Origin: Stenotrophomonas rhizophila
Lineage (GTDB): Bacteria > Pseudomonadota > Gammaproteobacteria > Xanthomonadales > Xanthomonadaceae
Assembly (NCBI RefSeq): GCF_003651185.1
Contig: NZ_RCDC01000004.1
Coordinates: forward strand, 330,541-394,540
DNA length: 64,000 nucleotides
Direction: 5' to 3'
Part shown: positions 58,135 through 64,000 of the stretch, one piece after another
Numbering within the stretch: the first letter of the stretch is position 1
Layout of the letters: every line of letters begins with the position of its first letter
The notes under the pieces: model-generated
Seen by the model: only the letters and a program-made list of their open reading frames with translations
What the model was told of the DNA's origin: nothing
Databases searched by the model: none
Program-made: the position numbers and the translations under genes

Positions 58135-59922
58135 ATGACGCCCCCCACCTCACAACGCGACGAACGCAGCGCGGTCCTCAGTGCCATGCAGCTCGATGGC
58201 CTGGCATCCGTGCCGGCGCTGGACCGGCTTACGGCACTTGCCGGGTACACCTTCGATGCCCCGGTGGCGTTCGTCTCCATCCTCGGGGATGTGGAGCAGC
58301 GCTTCCTTTCCCGGATCGGCCTGCCCATGGCGCAGACCGACATCCGCGCCTCGATCTGCGCCCACGCCGTCACCTCCGAGGGCGTGCTGGTGGTGCCCGA
58401 TCTCCAGCAGGACCCCCGCTTCCGGGACAACCCGCTGGTCACCCACAGCCCGCATCTGCGCTTCTACGCCGGCGCCCCCCTGGTGGCCAAGAACGGCGTG
58501 CCCATCGGGGCCTTTTGCATCATGGACACGCGCCCGCGCACGTTCGATCAGGGGGATCAGGAGCAACTGAGCACCCTGGCCGAACTGGTGGTCGCGCAGC
58601 TGGAGCTGCGGGCGATGTCCGGTCGGCTGGACCCGGTCAGCGGCCTGCCAAGCCGGCACCAGTTCCATGCGGATCTGCCCGGTATCCTTGCGCGCTGCGC
58701 CGATGGAACCGCGTATGCCGTTGCCGTGGACATCCTCGACATTCCGCGGGCCAACCAGGTCGGTCAGGTGCTCGGGCTGCGCCCGCTGGAGGCCCTGATC
58801 CGGCGCGCCGGTGTCCGCCTGCGCGCCGCGCTGGGGGGCGTGGCGACGGTCTACCACGTGGGGGTGACGCGGTTCGCCTTCGTGGTCGAGATGCCTGCCG
58901 CGGCACAGGTCGAGGCGCTGATCCTGGAGTTGAGAACGCGCATGTTGCGTCCGCTGATGGCCGCGGCGGTCCCGATGTCCCCCCGTTTCCATGCCGGCAT
59001 CTGTGCGGTCGATCCGGATGAAGAAGACAGCCACGACCTGTTGCGGCGGCTTCTGGTGAGCATGCAGGGCGCGTTCGACGCGCGGCAGCCCTTCTGCTGG
59101 TATTCCGCACAGCGCGACGAGAAGATGCACCGCGCCTACCGTCTGGCCTCGGATGCCGAACGCGGCCTGCAGAACGGCGACTTCCATCTGGACTACCAGC
59201 CGCGCTTCACCCTTGACGGTCGGCGCCCGGTCTCGGCCGAAGCGTTGATCCGGTGGAACCACCCCACCCTGGGGCCGATCAGCCCGGGCGAGTTCATTCC
59301 GGTCTTCGAGCGGACGGCGCTGATGGACGAGGTGACCCACTGGGTCCTGGACACCGCGCTGGATCAGGTCCAGGCGTGGCGCGCCCAAGGACAGGACATT
59401 CCGGTCTCGATCAACCTGTCCAGCAGCTATCTGTCCAATGCCTCGGCCTGGCAGGACATCCGCAGCAAGCTGGAGCACAGGGCGCTGCCGTTCTCGATGA
59501 TCGAACTGGAGATCACCGAAGGCGAATGGCTGCGCCCGGGATCGCCGGCCATCGGCCACATCGCGGCGATGGCACAGGCCGGCATCACGGTGGCGATCGA
59601 TGACTTCGGCAGTGGCTACAGCAATTTCAGCTACCTGTCCGACCTTCCCATCCACACCGTCAAGCTGGACAAGTCACTGATCGATGGCATCGCCAGCAGC
59701 TCGCGCGCGCGCGCCAAAGTATCGGCCATCCATCATCTGGCCCACGAGCTGGGCTACCTCACCGTGGCCGAGGGCGTCGAGCATCAGGCGCAGGTGGATG
59801 TACTGGCCGCGATGGGGGTCGACGAAGTCCAGGGCTACCTGCTTGCCCGGCCCATGGCGCCGGCCGCGGTGATGCAGGTATTCCAACAGGCCGCGATCAC
59901 ACCGCGCCCCGTCAGAGTTTGA
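58135..59922 (+). CDS. GAF - degenerate GGDEF - EAL protein (cyclic-di-GMP phosphodiesterase)
   Basis: A 595-residue signalling protein. GAF domain about 25-165, a GGDEF-like domain about 170-325 whose active site reads HVGVTRF instead of GGDEF (inactive), and an EAL domain about 340-585 with the catalytic set intact: SAEALIRW, NLSSSYLS, ELEITEGEW, AIDDFGSGYS, KLDKSLI, AEGVE, QGYLLARP. It should hydrolyse c-di-GMP, controlled by a GAF ligand. No membrane segment, so cytoplasmic. Confidence 0.9.
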   Translation: MTPPTSQRDERSAVLSAMQLDGLASVPALDRLTALAGYTFDAPVAFVSILGDVEQRFLSRIGLPMAQTDIRASICAHAVTSEGVLVVPDLQQDPRFRDNPLVTHSPHLRFYAGAPLVAKNGVPIGAFCIMDTRPRTFDQGDQEQLSTLAELVVAQLELRAMSGRLDPVSGLPSRHQFHADLPGILARCADGTAYAVAVDILDIPRANQVGQVLGLRPLEALIRRAGVRLRAALGGVATVYHVGVTRFAFVVEMPAAAQVEALILELRTRMLRPLMAAAVPMSPRFHAGICAVDPDEEDSHDLLRRLLVSMQGAFDARQPFCWYSAQRDEKMHRAYRLASDAERGLQNGDFHLDYQPRFTLDGRRPVSAEALIRWNHPTLGPISPGEFIPVFERTALMDEVTHWVLDTALDQVQAWRAQGQDIPVSINLSSSYLSNASAWQDIRSKLEHRALPFSMIELEITEGEWLRPGSPAIGHIAAMAQAGITVAIDDFGSGYSNFSYLSDLPIHTVKLDKSLIDGIASSSRARAKVSAIHHLAHELGYLTVAEGVEHQAQVDVLAAMGVDEVQGYLLARPMAPAAVMQVFQQAAITPRPVRV

Positions 59923-60586
59923 ACACCTGCTGCAGCTTGCGCGCGAACCACCCGCTGAAGACCAGCGGCGCATCCAGCGCTGACACACAGATGCACGCCA
60001 CACCGGGGGTGGTCACGGGCTGATGCTCGACGTCGCTGTCCAGATCGGCCACATCGCCGGGGGCGAAATGCCCCAGGGAATCGTCATAGGCGCCGCGGAG
60101 AATCTGGGTCAGCTCGCTGTTGCCATGGCTGTGCATGGGCAGGCATTTGCCGGGGGCGATCTTGAGCATGATCAACGACGGGTGCGCCGGTGCACGGATG
60201 CAGTGGACACCCGGCGCCATCCAGCGCCATTTCAGCGAGCGGTAGGACGTCCCGAAATGCGGTGCCAGTGCGGCCGGCAGTTGATCCGGATCGTGCACCC
60301 GCGCGTGGCCCGGTTCCGCACCCTCCCGCGCCACCGGAGGACGTGCCGGCGCATCAAGCCGGCCCAGCATCGCCTCGCGCAGTGCTGCCTGGCGATTCTC
60401 CTCGGGCGGCGGCGACAACTGCTGCTCCAGCAACACGCCCCCCAAACGCTCGGCCGAACGCAGCTGCTCCCGGCAGTGGGCGCACCCTTCCAGGTGGGCA
60501 GCGGTGACCACGGACATCTCCGGGGCCAACGTACTGGTCGCAAACCCCAGCACGGTGGCCGGATCCAGATGGTGGCGAGGATTCAT
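59912..60586 (-). CDS. ChrR-type zinc-binding anti-sigma factor with cupin domain
   Basis: A 224-residue protein. The zinc anti-sigma motif HLEGCAHC lies near residues 31-38; the C-terminal cupin carries PMHSHGNSELTQ and a later His (DVEHQP). Its ATG overlaps the sigma-factor stop (ATGA), so it is co-translated with it. It should hold the sigma factor inactive until an oxidative signal such as singlet oxygen. It overlaps the 3' end of the EAL gene by 11 bp, convergent. Confidence 0.88.
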   Translation of the reverse strand: MNPRHHLDPATVLGFATSTLAPEMSVVTAAHLEGCAHCREQLRSAERLGGVLLEQQLSPPPEENRQAALREAMLGRLDAPARPPVAREGAEPGHARVHDPDQLPAALAPHFGTSYRSLKWRWMAPGVHCIRAPAHPSLIMLKIAPGKCLPMHSHGNSELTQILRGAYDDSLGHFAPGDVADLDSDVEHQPVTTPGVACICVSALDAPLVFSGWFARKLQQVFKL

Positions 60587-61209
60587 CGCTGCTCTCCCAT
60601 CAACGCCTGCAGTTGCAGGAAGGCCCGCCGGATATGTGATTTCACCGTGCCCAGCGGCATGTTCAACTCGTTGGCGATCTCGGCATGGGTCTTTGCTTCG
60701 AAATAGGACATCCGGATCAACCGTGCCTGGGTGGCGGACAGTTCATCCAGCCGTTGCTTGAGCCGGACATGCTCGGTGTGCAGCTCGGCCAGAGAGCCGC
60801 GCCCGTCGTCCTGCTCTGCCGCCTGCTCGACCACGTCATGGGCATGCACCCAGATGTGCTCGCGCCGCACGCGATCGATATGGAGGTTGCGGGCCACCCG
60901 GTACAGCCAGGTGCCCAGGCTGCTCCGCATCGGATCGTAGAGATCGGCGCGGTTCCACAACTTGAGCAGGACCTCCTGGGCCAGGTCCTCGGCCACGCCG
61001 TGGGGCGCGCCCAGCCCGTTCAGATATCGGCACAGGCGCGGCATGAAGTGATCGTAGATCCGCATGAAACACTCACGATCCCGCGTACTGGCAACCGCCG
61101 CCACGTCCGCAGCCCAGGCTTTCAGCTCCACTGGGTGTTGAGCAGGCGCGGCAGTCATCCGGGCAACCTCGAAGGGCGTCATCCTTGCAGCAGGCAGGTC
61201 AGCGTCCAT
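60583..61209 (-). CDS. rpoE: ECF sigma factor, RpoE type (ChrR-controlled)
   Basis: About 208 residues: sigma region 2 (YDHFMPRLCRYLNGLGAPHG, DLAQEVLLKLW, LGTWLYRVARN) and region 4 (LDELSATQARLIRMSYFE, MPLGTVKSHIRRAF). Partner of the ChrR-like anti-sigma factor; together an ECF11-type switch for singlet-oxygen or peroxide stress. ATG at 61209 has GGAAG upstream; starts at 61182 and 61158 are possible. Confidence 0.9.
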   Translation of the reverse strand: MDADLPAARMTPFEVARMTAAPAQHPVELKAWAADVAAVASTRDRECFMRIYDHFMPRLCRYLNGLGAPHGVAEDLAQEVLLKLWNRADLYDPMRSSLGTWLYRVARNLHIDRVRREHIWVHAHDVVEQAAEQDDGRGSLAELHTEHVRLKQRLDELSATQARLIRMSYFEAKTHAEIANELNMPLGTVKSHIRRAFLQLQALMGEQR

Positions 61210-61405
61210 CGTAGGCCACTTCCGGGCGATCGGCGAGTTGGGGTTCATGGGCGGTCTACGGGCGGCAGAGCCGTTTGGATGCAGCCGCTACCTGACCCGG
61301 CACCGCGGCGGGATCCGCGGCGCCACTGCCGGCGCGCTGGCTGCTGATATAGTCAGACGAGCATGGCGGGCACGGTGCCCGGCCACGAATCGCAGGGAGT
61401 GGGTC

Positions 61406-62545
61406 ATGGGTCTTCGTCAGGCAGTGGCAGGGGCAGTCGGTGGCGTTCTGGCCGACCAGTGGAAGGATTTCTACACCGTGCCGACGGGCCTGCCCTCCAC
61501 GGCAGCGCTGTTCGCGGCGGTGCCGCGTGGCACCAATGCCGGGCGCGGCTCCAACACCAGCGCCTCCTCCAACATCATCACCAACGGCTCGAAGATCGTC
61601 GTGCCCGAAGGGTACGGCCTGCTGCTGTTCCAGGACGGCGCGATCACCGGCTTCGTTGCCGAACCGGGTGGCTATGAATGGCGCTCGGACGATACCAATT
61701 CGCAGTCGATCTTCGCCGGTGACGGGTTCGTCAGCCCGCTGATCAAGCAGAGCTGGGAGCGCTTCAAGTTCGGCGGCCAGCCAGGGTCGCAGCAGGCGGC
61801 GTTCTTCGTCTCACTGAAGGAACTGCCGGACAACCGTTTCGGCACGCAGTCCGAAATCTACTGGGATGACGGTTTCCTCGGCACGCAGGTCGGCGCGGTC
61901 ACGCGCGGCTCGTACACGCTGAAGATCGTCGATCCGATCCTGTTCGTGAAGAATTTCGTGCCGGCCAGCTACCTCCAGCCCGGCCAGGTGTTCGATTTCA
62001 CCGATCTGGACAACGCCGCCGCCAGCCAGCTGTTCAATGAAGTGGTGGGCTCGCTCGCGCCAGCCTTCAGCCTGTATACGAACGATCCCGGCAAGGGCAA
62101 CCGCATCACCAAGCTGCAGCAGGATTCGCTCGGCTTTGCGCAGAGCCTGTCCGCTGCCGTCGAGCAGGGTTACCAATGGAAGTCCGACCGTGGCCTGGCC
62201 ATCGTCAAGACCGCCATTGTCTCGATCGAGTACGACGCCAACACCCGCGAGCTGCTCAAGACCGTGCAGCGCGCCGATGCCCTGGCCGGCTCGCGTGGCA
62301 ATTCCAACCTGCAGGCCAGTGTGGCCCAGGGCATCCAGTCGGCGGGCGAGAACGGCGGCGCGGCCGGCCTGGTCGGCGTGGGCATGGCCTCGGGCATGCT
62401 CGGGGTCGGCGGCATGCAGCAGCCGGTTGCTCCGGCCGCGGATGATCCGGTCGCCAAGCTGAAGAAGGCCAAAGAGATGCTGGACCTCGGCCTGATCACC
62501 CAGGACGACTACGACAAGCTCAAGGCCAAGGCGCTGGGGCTGTAA
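61406..62545 (+). CDS. SPFH-domain protein (YdjI/virion-core-like)
   Basis: A 379-residue SPFH/band-7-like protein. N-terminal block ADQWKDFYTVP, IVVPEGYGLLLFQDGAITGF, ending with a short helical domain (LKKAKEMLDLGLITQDDYDKL, a SHOCT-like tail). GGGAG precedes the ATG. A TATAGT hexamer at 61348-61353 may be its -10. It probably scaffolds membrane or stress complexes; 21 bp before the zinc-ribbon gene. Confidence 0.85.
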   Translation: MGLRQAVAGAVGGVLADQWKDFYTVPTGLPSTAALFAAVPRGTNAGRGSNTSASSNIITNGSKIVVPEGYGLLLFQDGAITGFVAEPGGYEWRSDDTNSQSIFAGDGFVSPLIKQSWERFKFGGQPGSQQAAFFVSLKELPDNRFGTQSEIYWDDGFLGTQVGAVTRGSYTLKIVDPILFVKNFVPASYLQPGQVFDFTDLDNAAASQLFNEVVGSLAPAFSLYTNDPGKGNRITKLQQDSLGFAQSLSAAVEQGYQWKSDRGLAIVKTAIVSIEYDANTRELLKTVQRADALAGSRGNSNLQASVAQGIQSAGENGGAAGLVGVGMASGMLGVGGMQQPVAPAADDPVAKLKKAKEMLDLGLITQDDYDKLKAKALGL

Positions 62546-62566
62546 GACACCGAGCGCACCGACACC

Positions 62567-63913
62567 ATGTCCGACCCCAAGATTCCACCGCCGATCCCGG
62601 CGGTTCCGCCGCCGTTGCCGCCTTCCCCGGTGGCCCCGGTCACTGGCCCGGGCTCGCCCCGGGAGGTGCCGCCGTTGCCGGGCAGTTTCCCGGTGGATCC
62701 AGCCACCCTGCCCCAGCCCATCCGCGATGAGGTGCAGGCCCCGGATCCGGTCGCGCTGGACACCGCCGCGGCCGAGCTGAAGGACGGTCTCAACCGCTGC
62801 CCGAAGTGCGGCTCCAGCGATATACGGCTCAAGCTGGGCACCGATGTGCTGGTCTGCCAGTTCTGCCGGCACGAATGGCACGGTGAGCGCGTTGAGGAGG
62901 CCTTTGGCTTTGGTGAAGGCATCGGTGAGCTGCGCGGCACGGTCATCGCCTCGGGCGCACGCGACATCGAAGCCGATACCGCCAGCCTGATGAGTTTCAA
63001 GTGCACTGGCTGCGGTGCCGAAGTCACGATCAACACCGAAAGCACCATGACCGCACGCTGCCACTGGTGCCGCCATGTGTTCGGGGTCAACGAGCAGATC
63101 TCCAATGGCGCGGTGCCCGATGCGGTGCTGCCGTTCCATATCAGCAAGGACGATGCGGTCGCGCGGATCCGCCAGTTCGTGGACAAGCGCCGCCTGTTCG
63201 CACTGAAGGCGTTCAAGGATCAGTTCACGCCCGAGAATGTCTCCGGCGTCTACCTGCCCTACATGGTGGTGGACAGCAATGTCAGCGCCAGCGTATCGGG
63301 CAAGGGCGAGATCCAGACCCGGCAGTACACGCGCGGCACCGAGAAGAACAAGAAAACGTATTACGACGCCGACGTTTACCAGGTGGACCGCCAGGTGGAT
63401 TTCACCGTGGACGATCTCACCATGGAATCCTCGGCCGAGCGTGGCAACCTCGATACGCAGACCAACACCAACAACATCATCAACGCGATCCTGCCGTTCG
63501 ACACCAAGAACGCCCTGAAGTGGAACGCCTCCTATCTGGCCGGCTTCACCTCGGAAAAGCGCAACCTCGACGTGGAAAAGCTGCGCCCACGGCTGGAGGA
63601 CCAGCTGCTGTCGATCGCCCGCGCCCAGGTGGAAGGCTCGGTGCGCCGCTACGATCGTGGCGTGCGCTGGGAACGCGAGCGCGTGGATGTGCACGGCACG
63701 CGCTGGGTATCGATGTACCTGCCGGTGTGGCTGTACTCGTACCACCAGCCGGGCCGCAATGGCGGCATGCTGCACTACATCGCGGTGAATGGCCGCACCG
63801 GTGAAACCATGGGCAGCGTGCCGGTGCAGCAGTGGAAGCTGCTGCTGGCCGCGCTGACCACCGGCACCATCATTGAAGCCCTCGTTCTCTTCTTCCTGGT
63901 AGCTGCCTCATGA
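62567..63913 (+). CDS. Zinc-ribbon membrane protein linked to SPFH protein
   Basis: A 448-residue protein: a Pro-rich N-terminus, two zinc-ribbon pairs (CPKCGSSD...CQFCRHEW and CTGCGAEV...CHWCRH), a long conserved middle (LPFHISKDDAVARIRQF, VSGVYLPYMVVDSN) and a C-terminal membrane helix (LLLAALTTGTIIEALVLFFL). It probably works with the SPFH protein at the membrane. No enzymatic motif. Confidence 0.83.
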   Translation: MSDPKIPPPIPAVPPPLPPSPVAPVTGPGSPREVPPLPGSFPVDPATLPQPIRDEVQAPDPVALDTAAAELKDGLNRCPKCGSSDIRLKLGTDVLVCQFCRHEWHGERVEEAFGFGEGIGELRGTVIASGARDIEADTASLMSFKCTGCGAEVTINTESTMTARCHWCRHVFGVNEQISNGAVPDAVLPFHISKDDAVARIRQFVDKRRLFALKAFKDQFTPENVSGVYLPYMVVDSNVSASVSGKGEIQTRQYTRGTEKNKKTYYDADVYQVDRQVDFTVDDLTMESSAERGNLDTQTNTNNIINAILPFDTKNALKWNASYLAGFTSEKRNLDVEKLRPRLEDQLLSIARAQVEGSVRRYDRGVRWERERVDVHGTRWVSMYLPVWLYSYHQPGRNGGMLHYIAVNGRTGETMGSVPVQQWKLLLAALTTGTIIEALVLFFLVAAS

Positions 63914-64000
63914 GCGATGACAGTGGACTCTGGCTGCTTGCCGCCGGCCCCGCCGGTGCCACGGCGTTGTACTGGGCGTTGTACCGGTACTACCGCAACA
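63910..64000 (+). CDS. Small membrane protein (C-terminus cut by window edge)
   Basis: The ATG overlaps the stop of the zinc-ribbon gene (ATGA). Thirty codons are visible: MSDDSGLWLLAAGPAGATAL and a Tyr-rich turn. It begins with a probable membrane segment. Third gene of the SPFH cluster; function unknown. Confidence 0.6.
   Translation, partial: MSDDSGLWLLAAGPAGATALYWALYRYYRN

Noticed and set aside
56454..58442. Minus-strand open frame of about 660 codons opposite the zinc-motif dehydrogenase gene
   Set aside because: It is the reverse shadow of the dehydrogenase and the start of the EAL gene and has no recognisable protein features.
61811..63775. Minus-strand open frame across the SPFH and zinc-ribbon genes
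   Set aside because: It spans two well-supported plus-strand genes, and its low-information sequence lacks motifs.

Overview
The window looks like a GC-rich chromosomal segment of a gammaproteobacterium of the family Xanthomonadaceae (Stenotrophomonas, Xanthomonas or Pseudoxanthomonas type). The evidence is a TonB-dependent receptor with a SapC/JmjC-cupin/tryptophan-halogenase-like trio, LacI regulators with a TGGTAGCGCTACCA operator, GH67 and GH43 xylan enzymes, and codon use dominated by G/C third positions. Genus is inference; no rRNA or other phylogenetic marker is present. I saw no tRNA, rRNA, insertion sequence, prophage or CRISPR array.

Region 1 (1-22017) is a xylan / glucurono-xylo-oligosaccharide utilisation locus. 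A tightly overlapping minus-strand operon encodes GH67 alpha-glucuronidase, a sialate-O-acetylesterase-like esterase, GH43 and a GH3 beta-xylosidase that runs off the left edge. A divergent LacI regulator follows, then a xylulokinase - xylose isomerase - GH3 lipoprotein operon with a palindromic operator at its start. Next comes a large TonB-dependent receptor operon (receptor, SapC-like, JmjC-like cupin, halogenase-like flavoprotein), divergent from a second LacI paralogue, again with a perfect TGGTAGCGCTACCA box between. Together these genes would take up decorated xylo-oligosaccharides, remove acetyl, glucuronyl and arabinosyl groups, release xylose and pass it to the pentose phosphate pathway. 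No endo-xylanase is in the window.

Region 2 (22030-35156) is mixed: an acetyltransferase, a small membrane protein, an acetolactate-synthase-like / aldehyde dehydrogenase / hypothetical operon, a 1560-residue autotransporter with internal repeats, an MFS efflux pump with a LysR gene, and a lipoprotein of unknown function.

Region 3 (35299-43256) is the most interesting part. Three near-identical promoters, each with TTGACA fused to a dyad element, drive (i) a second TonB-dependent receptor, (ii) a dipeptide epimerase preceded by a translationally coupled 23-codon ORF, and (iii) an alpha/beta hydrolase - D-aminoacylase-like amidohydrolase - NylB-like serine hydrolase operon. I propose a single regulon for import and breakdown of D-amino-acid-containing peptides, for example peptidoglycan-derived ones.

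Region 4 (43355-56182) holds a probable frameshifted small secreted-protein gene, a TolC-HlyD-ABC2-ABC2 efflux operon with no ATPase gene, a YkgJ-type protein, an ArsB/NhaD-type transporter, and a gluconate-dehydrogenase-like operon (Tat small subunit, GMC flavoprotein, triheme cytochrome c) coupled to an OprB porin. Region 5 (56478-64000) has an unusual zinc-motif short-chain dehydrogenase, a GAF / degenerate GGDEF / EAL protein, an RpoE-ChrR sigma/anti-sigma pair, and an SPFH protein with a zinc-ribbon membrane protein and a third membrane gene cut by the right edge.
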